Assembly: GCA_903921725.1 (NCBI GenBank)
Contig: CAIXRA010000026.1
Span: 1 to 64,000 of the forward strand
DNA length: 64,000 nt
DNA from: an uncultured Lentisphaerota bacterium
GTDB lineage: Bacteria; Verrucomicrobiota; Lentisphaeria; Oligosphaerales; CAITYL01
Direction of reading: 5' to 3'
The position numbers and the translations under genes were made by a program. Shown piece after piece: positions 29,146 through 37,519 of the stretch (its first letter is position 1; every line of letters starts with the position of its first letter). A model generated the notes under the pieces. That model had not been told where the DNA came from and made no database searches. It was given only the letters and a program-made list of their open reading frames with translations.

Positions 29146-29976
29146 TCAATTGGAAACGGGAGAAAGCCTGTACGGAATTATCCCCGTCCGCAGGGGCGGC
29201 GTGTACGGCTTTTTCTTTGTGATCTGATTCACCCTCTCCCCGCACTCCCTACAATAGTCTGAATCCGCGAAGGATGCCATGAGCACTTCATAATTTGTCT
29301 GCGCCCGGACCAGGTCGCCCTGCATGTACCAGGCCTCGGCGGCCGCAAAAAGCGCAGCCGGAGCAAACGGGGTGCGGATGTACTGCAGGTAGAATTTCTG
29401 CAGCGCCACGGGATCCATTTTTTTCGTGAGGTCGGTCACCGTCGCCTCCAGCCCGCGGTAGGTCGCGGCGTACGAGGCGGCCAGCGCCTTTTTTTCCTTC
29501 GCCAGCGCCTCCACCTGCTGCGCCAGCACGGGGAGCGTGGGCTCCGCGGCCCCCGCAGTTGCCGATGCGGACGCATCCGGGGTGGCGGTTTCCGGCGGGG
29601 CGGCGGCGGCGGCACTGGCCGCGTCCAGCTCATCCACCTTCTGCTCGCGTTTGTCGTTCTCCTCCGACGCCGACTTGCCCTCGTCCTCCAGCGGCTTGAC
29701 CATTTCCTCCAGCCGCGCCAGCTCCGCAGTAGCCGCAGTCTGCTTGTCGGCCTGCGCCTGGTTTTCGGACGCCTGTTCCGCCTGGGTTGCGGCCTTCTGC
29801 TTGCTGAGGCGCACCGTCTGCGCAGCCTCGGCGGAGCGCTTGTTCGAAAGCAGGATGAAAAAGAAGATGGTCGCCAGCAGGAAGACGCCCCAGCCCGCCA
29901 GCGTCAGGGCCTTCATGACCGGGGTGCTGTTCTTCGCACGGGCGGTGCGGTATGCGTTCACGTACGGACTACTCAT
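29146..29976 (-). CDS. Membrane-anchored coiled-coil protein with Ala-rich linker
   Basis: The 276-residue protein has one membrane segment (about 26-46, LAGWGVFLLATIFFFILL), a long charged coiled-coil region (50-120), an Ala/Pro/Thr-rich linker (120-145), and a C-terminal helical unit around YMQGDLVRAQTNYEVLMASF that resembles a single TPR-like hairpin. The end has CRECGERVNQITKKK. A very strong AGGAGG precedes ATG 29976. The gene follows another coiled-coil membrane gene by 19 bases, so the pair probably forms one operon ahead of pilT. Function is unknown; an envelope scaffold role is inferred. Confidence 0.7.
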   Translation of the reverse strand: MSSPYVNAYRTARAKNSTPVMKALTLAGWGVFLLATIFFFILLSNKRSAEAAQTVRLSKQKAATQAEQASENQAQADKQTAATAELARLEEMVKPLEDEGKSASEENDKREQKVDELDAASAAAAAPPETATPDASASATAGAAEPTLPVLAQQVEALAKEKKALAASYAATYRGLEATVTDLTKKMDPVALQKFYLQYIRTPFAPAALFAAAEAWYMQGDLVRAQTNYEVLMASFADSDYCRECGERVNQITKKKPYTPPLRTGIIPYRLSPVSN

Positions 29977-29995
29977 GGCGCCTCCTGGAATCCCG

Positions 29996-30487
29996 TCACG
30001 GGGGTGGAATCGGATTGAAGCCGGGGCCGGCCTCCGCATCGCTGACGGAGCGCGGGAGCAGCGTCTGCGCGGCCTGGCGGAGCGGGGCCACTTCCTGGGC
30101 CAAAGCGGCCTGGCGTTCCTTCAACGCCGCAAGCTCGGCGGCGGCGGCGGCGGCGGACTCGGACCCGGCCTGGACTCGGGCCTGGGTTGCGGCCAGCTTC
30201 TTTTCCAGCGAGACAATTTTCGGGACGAGCGCAGCAGTGCGCTTCGCCTGGGTGTCGCGCACCTGCCGGAGAGCGCCCAGTTTTCGCTTCAGCTCCGCAA
30301 TTTTCCCATTGGTTTCGGCCAGCGCTTCCTCGCCGGTGGCCAGGCTTTTGCGGAAAACGCCCTCATTCACCGTCATCTGCTGTTTCCAGGCGGACTCCCG
30401 CTCCCGCAGGCCGACCCCCTCCGAAAAAAGGATTCCGCAGCATCCAAACACGGCCATCACCGCCATCACCCATCCCATCACTAACAT
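29996..30487 (-). CDS. Small membrane-anchored coiled-coil protein
   Basis: The 163-residue protein has an N-terminal membrane segment (MGWVMAVMAVFGCCGILF) and an uninterrupted predicted coiled coil (about 30-140), ending in a Pro-rich tail (GPGFNPIPPP). GGGGAGGA is well placed for ATG 30487. The longer frame to 30595 has no such signal. Together with the next gene it looks like an envelope coiled-coil pair upstream of pilT. I recognise no family. Confidence 0.68.
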   Translation of the reverse strand: MLVMGWVMAVMAVFGCCGILFSEGVGLRERESAWKQQMTVNEGVFRKSLATGEEALAETNGKIAELKRKLGALRQVRDTQAKRTAALVPKIVSLEKKLAATQARVQAGSESAAAAAAELAALKERQAALAQEVAPLRQAAQTLLPRSVSDAEAGPGFNPIPPP

Positions 30488-30636
30488 GGCCGTGTCCTCC
30501 CCGTAAACTTTCGCCCCGATACGGCTGGGTTTAAAAAAATGGGCGAGCCTCGCGGAACGCCCACTTCCCTTAATTCGCATGAACCTAACGCGCAACGCCC
30601 CCGGAAACCCGGAACCGATTCCGCTTCGGCAACGGC

Positions 30637-30957
30637 TTAGCCGGCGACCGTAATTCCCTTGATCTTCACGCGGGTCAGTTCCTGGCGGTGACCCTGCGTG
30701 CGGCGGTAGCGCTTGCGGCGCTTCATCTTGAAGACCACAAGCTTGTCGCCGCGGAGGTGGCCGACCACTTCGAGCTCGACGACCGCGCCCGGCACCGTCG
30801 GGGCGCCGATCTTGATCCCTGCCTCGTCGTGGACGAGAAGAACCTGGTCCGTGTAGGTCAACACCGAGCCGGGCTCGGCGTCCATCCGGTCAAGATCAAG
30901 CACCGTACCCGGTTCAACCCGGAACTGCTTGCCGCTGGCCATCATAATTGCGTACAT
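30637..30957 (-). CDS. rplU: 50S ribosomal protein L21
   Basis: The 106-residue protein is of standard L21 length: MYAIMMASGKQFRVEPG at the start, TVPGAVVELEVVGHLRGDK in the middle, and the signature VVFKMKRRKRYRRTQGHRQE near the end. L21 binds 23S rRNA in the large ribosomal subunit. In most bacteria rplU is followed at once by rpmA (L27) and obg; here the next gene downstream is a coiled-coil protein, and no L27 frame lies in the 149-base gap. GGAG stands 12 bases before the ATG at 30957. Confidence 0.96.
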   Translation of the reverse strand: MYAIMMASGKQFRVEPGTVLDLDRMDAEPGSVLTYTDQVLLVHDEAGIKIGAPTVPGAVVELEVVGHLRGDKLVVFKMKRRKRYRRTQGHRQELTRVKIKGITVAG

Positions 30958-31256
30958 CTGTCTGTCTCCGTGCAGTTCGGCGGCCGCTTCCAGCAAAGGG
31001 TATCGGCCCACCCGTGTCCAAAAATCGAAAGCCTAATTTACACCTGTATTCAGTTTTCGCAACACCCCCCGGGAATATTCTGCGGAAATGCGTTTCCGTG
31101 CGGGATCTCGTGCGCGGGAGGCGCAGGCTTGCGCATTGCGCGTTGCCGTGGTACCTTGCGGTGTTCACGGACACTCCGGCGGCTCTCCGGCCTCCAGCCA
31201 ACGGGTACCGTCCATCATCCGGGCGCAACGCAACAACCTTCCGGAATCCATCCCCC

Positions 31257-31901
31257 ATGTTCATGTCACGGCAGAACCGCGAATTGCAGGCGAAAATCGA
31301 GCGCTACCTGGCGGTGGCCGGCGGCGCCTTCACCTGCCTCCAGTCCGGCATGCACCATTACGTCAAGCACGGACTCGACGCCCATTTCGAGACGCTGGTC
31401 AAGGAGATCCACACGCACGAGAACGACGCGGACATCATCCGCCGCCAGATCGGCGTGGACCTCTTCGCCAAGTCGCTGCTCCCGGACTCGCGCGAGGATC
31501 TGATGCTGATGCTGGAGCGCGTGGACCTGATGCCGAACCAGGCCGAGGACGTCCTGCGCCAGCTCCACCTCCAGAACATCCGCCTCCCCGCCTTCATGCA
31601 CGAGCCGATGCTCGAACTGACCGCCATCGCGAAACAGTCCTTCGACCTGGTCCGGGAAGGGATCAAGGACGCGCTCGCGCAGAACGGGCAGATCACCGAG
31701 ATCACCCGCCGCATCGACGATGCGGAGGAGATCAGCGACCAGATCGAACAGGCGCTCGTGGCCAAGATCTTCCGCAGCGAACTCCCGCCGGCCGACCGCA
31801 TCCTGGCGCGCGACATCGTGAACACCACCGGCCTCATCTGCGACTACGCCCAGGACGTCGGCATCTTCCTCACCATCTTCACCGTCAAACGGCAGGTGTG
31901 A
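31257..31901 (+). CDS. DUF47/PhoU-like phosphate transport regulator
   Basis: The 214-residue all-helical protein matches the TIGR00153/DUF47 family: KHGLDAHFETLVKEIHTHEN, ADIIRRQIGVDLFAKSLLPD and RIDDAEEISDQIEQALVAK. Such proteins are PhoU-like and are usually encoded next to Pit-type phosphate permeases, as here (Pit at 32228). It probably modulates phosphate uptake through the neighbour, but the mechanism is not established. The 5' boundary could be ATG 31257 or 31263. Upstream, 30958-31256 holds the divergent rplU promoter region and no gene that I can see. Confidence 0.85.
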   Translation: MFMSRQNRELQAKIERYLAVAGGAFTCLQSGMHHYVKHGLDAHFETLVKEIHTHENDADIIRRQIGVDLFAKSLLPDSREDLMLMLERVDLMPNQAEDVLRQLHLQNIRLPAFMHEPMLELTAIAKQSFDLVREGIKDALAQNGQITEITRRIDDAEEISDQIEQALVAKIFRSELPPADRILARDIVNTTGLICDYAQDVGIFLTIFTVKRQV

Positions 31902-32227
31902 GGAGGGCGGGGGTTGAGGAGGGGCAGGGGTTCACGGTTCAACGGTTCAATGGTTCAGGAGTTCGGCGGTTTGTCGCGCTCGCTTCTGTATTTCACTTTA
32001 CCAACGGGGAGTTGACGCATGACCGCTTCCAGACCTCGTTTGTAGTTCCGCCTTCAGGCGGTTCTGTTTTTCCTGAAAAAAACCACGGACTGAAGATGCA
32101 CGGCCGGACCAAATGGAGCCGCCTGAAGGCGGAACTACAAACGAGACTCCGCCCCATTGAACCCTGAACCGTTGCCCCCAACCGTTGACCCGTGAACCAT
32201 TGACCCCCTAAACCAAGGCTTTCCTCC
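31902..32227. repeat. Nested repeats between the DUF47 and Pit genes
   Basis: An outer 8-bp-period element (GGTTCAACGGTTCAATGGTT at about 31937, reversed as AACCGTTGCCCCCAACCGTT at about 32169) flanks a perfect 27-base inverted repeat pair, 32035-32061 and 32119-32145. The pair has the core GTTTGTAGTTCCGCC and GCCTGAAGGCGG. No gene lies in this 326-base gap. The inner family recurs at 62174-62314. Confidence 0.82.
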
Positions 32228-33166
32228 ATGTTCGGCTGGATCAGCGGCATCTTCCTGGGCTGGAGCATCGGCGCCAACGACACGTCGCACTGCTTCGGCA
32301 CCGCCGTCTCATCGCGCATGGTGCCGTGGCGGCTGGCCGCAATCCTGATGGCGTTCTTCGTCATCCTCGGCGCGGTGCTGCAAGGGGCGGAAGGCGTGGA
32401 GACGCTGCGCCGGCTGGCGCCGCAGTCCCCCCAGAACGCCGCCATCAGCGCCCTCGCCGCCGCGCTCGCCGTGGCGCTGATGACGCTCTTCCGGCTCCCC
32501 GTCAGCACCACCCACGCCGTGGTCGGCGCCATCCTCGGCGTCGGGCTGATGCAGGGGCATGTGCAGACCGCCGGCGTCCAAAAGATCGTGCTCTGCTGGA
32601 TCGGGACGCCGGTCGGGGCCATGCTCCTTTATGTGTTCTTCCATCTCCTTCTGAGCCGCTGGATCCGCCGGAAGCGCCCCGGGCTCTTCACGCTCGACCC
32701 GCTGCTGCGCGGCGGCCTGATCGCCTGCGGCTGCTACGCGGCCTACGCACTCGGCGCCAACAACGTGGCCAACGTGGCCGCCGTGCTCGTGGTCGGCACG
32801 GGGATGGATGTCCAGCCGGCGATGGCGGTCGGCGCGGTGGCGATCGCGGCGGGCACCCTCACCTTCAGCCGCGGCGTCATGCACACCGTCGGTAACGGCA
32901 TCGCCCGGATCGGTTCCTACGAGGCGCTCGTCGCCCTGCTCTCGATGGCCGTGGTGACGCACCTGTACGCGATCCTCGGCGTGCCGGTGAGCACCGCGCA
33001 CGGCATCATCGGCGCGCTGCTCGGGCTCGGCCTGGTCCAGGGGATGCAGGTCATCCACTGGCGCACCCTCGGGCGCATCGCCCTCGCCTGGGTCGCCACC
33101 CCCGTCCTCGCCGGCCTGATCGCCGCCGCCATCTACTTCGTCGAACACCTGCGCTACACGCCGTGA
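32228..33166 (+). CDS. PiT-family inorganic phosphate transporter
   Basis: The 312-residue membrane protein has about nine membrane segments and the two PiT signature repeats: GWSIGANDTSHCFGTAVSSR at residues 11-30 and ALGANNVANVAAVLVVGTG in the second half, plus FRLPVSTTHAVVGAILG and LGVPVSTAHGIIGALLG. PiT carriers bring in phosphate (often as metal-phosphate) with protons or sodium. Its partner DUF47 gene lies 326 bases upstream in the same direction, but a repeat element intervenes. The ATG is preceded only by AAGG. Confidence 0.92.
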   Translation: MFGWISGIFLGWSIGANDTSHCFGTAVSSRMVPWRLAAILMAFFVILGAVLQGAEGVETLRRLAPQSPQNAAISALAAALAVALMTLFRLPVSTTHAVVGAILGVGLMQGHVQTAGVQKIVLCWIGTPVGAMLLYVFFHLLLSRWIRRKRPGLFTLDPLLRGGLIACGCYAAYALGANNVANVAAVLVVGTGMDVQPAMAVGAVAIAAGTLTFSRGVMHTVGNGIARIGSYEALVALLSMAVVTHLYAILGVPVSTAHGIIGALLGLGLVQGMQVIHWRTLGRIALAWVATPVLAGLIAAAIYFVEHLRYTP

Positions 33167-33742
33167 CCCCGGCGCGTGCCGCCCCCCATGCCGACCCGCC
33201 TTCAACCGATTTTCCCGCAGAGGCGCAGAGGCCGCCGTCATGTTGGGGAATCTTGTTGGGGACGTCATGCTGGGGACGGGCGCATGGTTCCCAAAACGGC
33301 AACGGAACGTCCACCCGCAGCCGCCCCGGAGGGGAAACGGAACGCCTGCCCCGCAGCCGCCCCAAGGGGGCAATGGATGATAGCCCAAGGCAACGCCCTG
33401 GGTGAAGGAAAACAATAGATGTACCACGCCCTGAAAGGGCAATGGAACGCCTGAACGAACGGCCGCCGGCGCATGCATCATCCATTGCCCTTACAGGGCG
33501 CACCATGGACGTCATACCCAACCCAGGGCGCCGCTTCGCTTTGCCCTGGGCTATCATACATTGCCCCGATGGGGCGAAGCATCCCCCCAGCGGCGAACCG
33601 GCCCTGCCGGAGTCATACGCCAGTGGTGCATCGTCCCCAAGCACACTATTGTACCAGCGATACGGCCGTCGCAGATCGGTTTCGGGCAAAAGTCCCGGGG
33701 TTTGCGACTGGCGGTCTATATCAGGTTCGCCGATAGCACCCC
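33167..33742. repeat. Large nested inverted repeat (CCCTGGG/GCCCTGAAAGGGC family); no gene
   Basis: From 33355 to 33580 the left half (CCCCAAGGGGGCAATGGATG, ATAGCCCAAGG, CGCCCTGGG) mirrors the right half (CCCAGGGCGCCGCTTCGC, TTTGCCCTGGGCTATCATA, ATTGCCCCGATGGGG). An inner pair mirrors as well: GCCCTGAAAGGGCAATGGA at 33428 and TCCATTGCCCTTACAGGGC at 33480. Before it, 33300-33360 repeats CCCGCAGCCGCCCC twice. Short frames cross the region, but none looks like a gene. Confidence 0.8.
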
Positions 33743-34552
33743 ATGATCAAAGACAAGACGAACCCATGGCCCATAAGGATTCTTCCGGATATCCTTGCGT
33801 TCGGGATTGGTTTGGGAACGGCCTATTGCCTGAAATGGAATACAACGGACTTGGTCTGGAGTCTGTGGTTGTGTAGCTTGGCATTGGGTTATCTTACGCT
33901 CCTGTCGGCTATCTGTGGAGGTGCGTATATCGGGCTGCATGCGATTGGACACAAGGGACTCAAGAAGACACAACGCATGCCGGCCATCCTTATCGGCACA
34001 GTAGCAGGCCTGTTCTTTTTGGGATTCTTCTCGCTACATTTCTGCGGCTTTCACGCGGTTCATTCCGTGTTCCTGCAGGAGTTCTTCCCGCTCGAGGGCA
34101 TGCCGCGTGATGGTTTCGGGCAGGCGTTCATGAATCCGCCGCTTCTGTGGGTGTTGGTGTTCCGGCATCTCATGACGCCCTATGGCCTGTTTCTCATTCC
34201 GGCGATTATCGCGGAAAGGCACCATGTGTTTCTCCCTCTGATCAGTGCGGTAAGGGCCGTGCAAATGGGAACAACCGCAAAGGACACTGCGGCGGAAGGG
34301 ATGGAAGGCGCGCATAGCAAGAATCGAAACCACATGGGCGATGCTATGGGGCGCCCCTACATCAATGTTGTGCGCATGCACCTGCTCATATTCTTCTTCG
34401 CCTTCTGCCATGCGCTTAAGGTCGATTCCTTTTGGGTCTATACGGTTGTCTACACCGTATACTTTTTCCCGTGGGGGGAAATGAAGCGGCTGAAACAGAG
34501 AACGGGGAACAAGCAAATCCAGCCTATCGCCGGGACGCCAGGTTTAGTCTGA
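33743..34552 (+). CDS. Integral membrane protein, DUF6498-like
   Basis: The 269-residue protein has about six hydrophobic segments and resembles the DUF6498 group by its pattern MGRPYINVVRMHLLIFFFAF, VVYTVYFFPWGEM at the C-terminus, and SLHFCGFHAVHSVFL in the middle. Function is not known. It is distinctly lower in GC than its neighbours and has no ribosome site before ATG 33743; it follows a repeat block immediately, so it may have been acquired. The family assignment is from memory of the pattern only. Confidence 0.6.
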   Translation: MIKDKTNPWPIRILPDILAFGIGLGTAYCLKWNTTDLVWSLWLCSLALGYLTLLSAICGGAYIGLHAIGHKGLKKTQRMPAILIGTVAGLFFLGFFSLHFCGFHAVHSVFLQEFFPLEGMPRDGFGQAFMNPPLLWVLVFRHLMTPYGLFLIPAIIAERHHVFLPLISAVRAVQMGTTAKDTAAEGMEGAHSKNRNHMGDAMGRPYINVVRMHLLIFFFAFCHALKVDSFWVYTVVYTVYFFPWGEMKRLKQRTGNKQIQPIAGTPGLV

Positions 34553-34850
34553 TTTGTGTCGTTCGGCTCGGCTGGCCGCTTGGGCGGCGGGGAAAAAGCG
34601 CTTCGGATGATGTCCATGGGGGAAAGGCCGAAGGCGAAAGGCGGGAACGCAGAACACAGAATACCGAACGGAAGAACGGAAAGACGAAAGAATGGAGAGT
34701 AGCGGAAGCCGGAGGAGCCGCGGGAGTTGGGGAAGTCGGAGAGGAGCCGGAAAATACAAAACAAAAAGGCGCTGACAAAAACAGCCAACTCAAACTATAG
34801 CGCCCCGCCGCCACGCCATACCACAAAAATCCCATGCTGACGCCGCCACG
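34553..34850. repeat. Mosaic of four short repeat families; no gene
   Basis: Between convergent genes, 34620-34790 strings together GGAAAGGCCGAAGGCGAAAG, AACGCAGAACACAGAATACC, GAACGGAAGAACGGAAAGAC and GGGAGTTGGGGAAGTCGGAG. Each is a piece of a family found elsewhere in the window (8.94, 11.93, 42.95 and 60.85 kb). No gene-like frame is present. Confidence 0.65.
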
Positions 34851-35708
34851 TTACTGCACGGTGATGACACCGGCCACCAGGGCGGCCACGGCCTCATGCC
34901 CGGCCGGTGAGAAGTGGAGCCCGTCCGAAGTGGCACCATCCGCGCCAAGGACCGAAGCAAAGCCGTGCTTGGGCAGAAGCATGACGCCGTTCGCACGGGC
35001 CACGTCGCGCTGGGCGCGGCCGTAGGCGTTCCAAAACGGCGGCAGTGGCAGTTCGAACATCAGGATCCGACAGCCGCGCCGGTGGAGGTCCAAAACCAGC
35101 GCTTCCAGCCGCTCTTGGAATCGGTCGGCTCCGACCATCTCAAGAAAGTCGATTCCGCCGATCTCCAGAATGGCGAGTGAGCCGGGCTCCATGATTCCCC
35201 CGGCCTGCAAGCGCGCACTCTGAAGCGTCGCCCCGGGCCGCGCAAGATTGACCACGCGGAGGGGGACGCGTCCGCCCAGCACGACCGGCCAGCTGCGCTC
35301 GCGCTCAAACATCCCCGCGCTGAGGGAGTCGCCGATGACATAGACCGCCGACCCCTTTGTGACCTTGATTTGGGGGGCGGCGCGGTGCGGAAGTTCCAGC
35401 ACCAGCATGACGCCGGTGGCGGCCGCAAGCCAGACGCAGGCACCAACCCCCAGCCGCCGCATCCCCGCTTTCCGCGCCATGAAAGGAATCGCCACGGCGG
35501 GCGCGGCCCAAAGCAGATAAAGCCAGAGGGGAAGCGGTGTACCCGAGGCGGCAACGGTCAGGAGACCTACCGGCAGGAGCACGGCCAGAACCGGACGCCC
35601 GACGCGGTGCGTTCCGAAGCGAAGGAACAGCACGCCAGTCGCCAGCACAAGCGTTAGCCCGGCAAAGAATGCGGAACCGTCCGCAAACCAAAGCGCCACC
35701 GGATTCAT
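34851..35708 (-). CDS. Membrane-anchored SGNH/GDSL hydrolase
   Basis: The 285-residue protein has about four membrane segments (residues 10-105) followed by an SGNH hydrolase domain. Visible blocks are VYVIGDSLSAGMFE (catalytic Ser in GDSLS, about 126-130), ILEIGGIDFLE (block with Gly) and DGLHFSPAGH near the end (catalytic Asp/His, about 262 and 265). The NXND block is altered to GGID. The substrate is an ester of unknown type, perhaps an acylated envelope glycan, since the domain should face the periplasm. AGGGGG precedes ATG 35708; the frame continues far upstream, but only as a shadow of the next gene. Confidence 0.78.
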   Translation of the reverse strand: MNPVALWFADGSAFFAGLTLVLATGVLFLRFGTHRVGRPVLAVLLPVGLLTVAASGTPLPLWLYLLWAAPAVAIPFMARKAGMRRLGVGACVWLAAATGVMLVLELPHRAAPQIKVTKGSAVYVIGDSLSAGMFERERSWPVVLGGRVPLRVVNLARPGATLQSARLQAGGIMEPGSLAILEIGGIDFLEMVGADRFQERLEALVLDLHRRGCRILMFELPLPPFWNAYGRAQRDVARANGVMLLPKHGFASVLGADGATSDGLHFSPAGHEAVAALVAGVITVQ

Positions 35709-35736
35709 TCGCCCGCCCCCCTGGTTGCCCCGCGCC

Positions 35737-36555
35737 TCACATCTGGTCGGCGGCGTGGAGTTCCTCTTCCAAGGCATCGGCCTCATGGGCGACGTGGAGG
35801 ATGATTTCGCGGAGGAGTTCGGGGCGGGCCTGGCTCCGGGGGATGGAGCAGCGGCAGGCGATGACCGCCTCGCCTCCCTCCTTCTTCTCGATGCAGAAGG
35901 CGGCGCCGTGGCGGACGGTGGCGTTGCGCCGGCTGATGGCGTCCGTGGCGGCCGGGGTGGCGGAACCACTTTCGGTGTAGACCATGACCGTCGGGTCGCC
36001 GGTGCGGGGGTCGGTCTGGAAGCAGGCGACGACCTGCTGCTTGCGGCCGCCGGCGCACGGGCAGCGGATGTAGGCGTAGCCGGGGGCCTCCCAGGAAACC
36101 TCCTGGGCGACGCCCTGCATGGCTTCGCGGATGAGGCTGAAATCAACATCGTCGCGGACCGCGCTCGCGGCGGCCTTCGCGTCGGCGACGCCCCCGGCGG
36201 CCGCGGCGTCGTCGCGCGCCTCGTCACCGTTCAGGAAGCGTTCCCAGGCAGCGGTGTCCTCGCCAATCTCGCGGCCGGTGAGGATCTGGAGCGCGCGGCA
36301 GGCTTCGCCGCGGAGGTGTGGTTCAGCCTTGAGGATGGCGAGCAGGACGGGGACGGCGGGCGCGTGCTTCCACTCGGCGAGGAGCGTGATGGCGGCCCAG
36401 CGCGCGTTCTCGGCGGCGTCCGGGTTTTGGGCGAGGCGCATGGCGGGTTCGGCGGCGGCAGGCCCGATTTTGACCAGCGCCGTGCGCGCCACGTGGCGTG
36501 TTTTCCAGCCGGCCAGGTCCGCAAGGAGCCCCTCGATCTTCCGTGTGTCCGTCAT
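35737..36555 (-). CDS. HEAT-repeat protein with a C-terminal unknown domain
   Basis: The 272-residue protein starts MTDTRKIEGLLADLAGWKTR and contains two or three HEAT-like helical repeats (about 10-100, for example TALVKIGPAAAEPAMRLA and VPVLLAILKAEPHLRG). The C-terminal half (140-270) includes YAYIRCPCAGGRKQQVVACF and CIEKKEGGEAVIACRCSIPR and does not match a family I know. A clear GGAGG precedes ATG 36555. It lies 28 bases upstream of the SGNH gene and is likely co-transcribed. Function unknown. Confidence 0.7.
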   Translation of the reverse strand: MTDTRKIEGLLADLAGWKTRHVARTALVKIGPAAAEPAMRLAQNPDAAENARWAAITLLAEWKHAPAVPVLLAILKAEPHLRGEACRALQILTGREIGEDTAAWERFLNGDEARDDAAAAGGVADAKAAASAVRDDVDFSLIREAMQGVAQEVSWEAPGYAYIRCPCAGGRKQQVVACFQTDPRTGDPTVMVYTESGSATPAATDAISRRNATVRHGAAFCIEKKEGGEAVIACRCSIPRSQARPELLREIILHVAHEADALEEELHAADQM

Positions 36556-36640
36556 GGCGTAAAACCCTCCGCAGAAAAACCGGATACCCATGAAACGCCG
36601 CAAGTGCCGTCCAATGTAGCGCGGAGAAGTCCGTTTTTCC

Positions 36641-37120
36641 ATGCCGGCGGCGGCGGAAAAGCCGTGCGTCACGACGGGACTCCAGACCTTGCAGACAAAG
36701 AAGCCGGCCAGCGACATCATCGTCAAGGTCGGCGAGACGGCGGTGAAAAGCGCGCACGACTTCCAGTTCGGCGTTCTTTCCTACAAGCCGGGGGAGAAGA
36801 TTCCGGTCGTCGTGAACCGGAGCGGAAAGGAGCTTCCGTTCCAGGTCGTCGCGCGCCAGCGGAAGGACGGCCTGGCCGATGAGATCGAGAGCGCCGCTGC
36901 AGGGCAGTGCGCTGGAAAGTGCCGGACTCTCCCTTGAGGAAACCAAAGAAGGCATTAAGGTAACGGCAGTGGCACCCGGCGGTGCCGCGGCCCGGTGAAG
37001 ACCGCAGGGGAGGCCATCCGGACATGGAGGGCGACGGGCGGCGATGACGCGGTTCTGTACATCAGTCGGCGGGACATGAAGGCCTACGTTGCGCTTCCGG
37101 CCGGCGCGGGCGGGCCATAA
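36641..37120 (+). pseudogene. Decayed PDZ-domain fragment of a DegP/Deg-like protease
   Basis: Three pieces in different frames together resemble the C-terminal two PDZ domains of a Deg-type protein. 36641-36890 reads ASDIIVKVGETAVKSAHDFQ and FGVLSYKPGEKIPVVVNRSG, the core of a PDZ domain. 36894-36995 in the +1 frame reads SAGLSLEETKEGIKVTAVAP then GGAAAR and a stop. 36995-37120 in another frame reads AGEAIRTWRATGGDDAVLYI and ends at TAA 37118. There is no protease domain or good start. At least two frameshifts and loss of the 5' end make this a remnant; it fills most of the 650-base gap. Confidence 0.65.
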
Positions 37121-37207
37121 AAAATGTGAATCCGTGACGTTGGTTCGGCAGCCCCCGGCGGGCCTGCCATCAGGGTTTTGTCACGGGTTCCTGGAAAAAC
37201 GGACCCT

Positions 37208-37519
37208 ATGCCAAAACATACCGACGACAAAAGCAAGCCCCCCGCCGTAGCCGGGCCGCATCCGGTCATCCGAATCGAGGAATGCAAGGGGTGCGGACGC
37301 TGTATCGTCGCCTGCCCGAAGCATGTCCTGCGCTTCCGCGAGGGCGTGAACGCCCGCGGCTACCGCGCGGTCGAGTACACCGGCGAGGGCTGCATCGGTT
37401 GCGGCATGTGCTTCTACACCTGCCCGGAACCGAACACCTTCGAGATTCACATCCCGGAAAAGCCGGGGACGCCGCCCCCGGCCGCGCCGGCCGCCAACGA
37501 GAAGGAGGGGGCGCGCTGA
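37208..37519 (+). CDS. 2-oxoacid:ferredoxin oxidoreductase delta subunit (ferredoxin)
   Basis: The 103-residue protein holds two [4Fe-4S] motifs: [12 protein letters not shown] and [12 protein letters not shown], at about residues 26-75, with a Pro/Ala-rich tail. It is the electron-carrying subunit of a POR/VOR/KOR-type enzyme. Its stop overlaps the start of the alpha subunit (ATGA at 37516-37520), so translation is coupled. I chose ATG 37208 over GTG or ATG further up because the upstream part is short and not conserved-looking. The Pro-rich linker is 3-4 times longer than the motif spacing. Confidence 0.87.
   Translation: MPKHTDDKSKPPAVAGPHPVIRIEECKGCGRCIVACPKHVLRFREGVNARGYRAVEYTGEGCIGCGMCFYTCPEPNTFEIHIPEKPGTPPPAAPAANEKEGAR

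Noticed and set aside
34851..36227. Longer SGNH hydrolase start reaching into the HEAT gene
   Set aside because: The upstream part is Arg/Pro-rich shadow of 35737-36555; a good ribosome site stands before ATG 35708.
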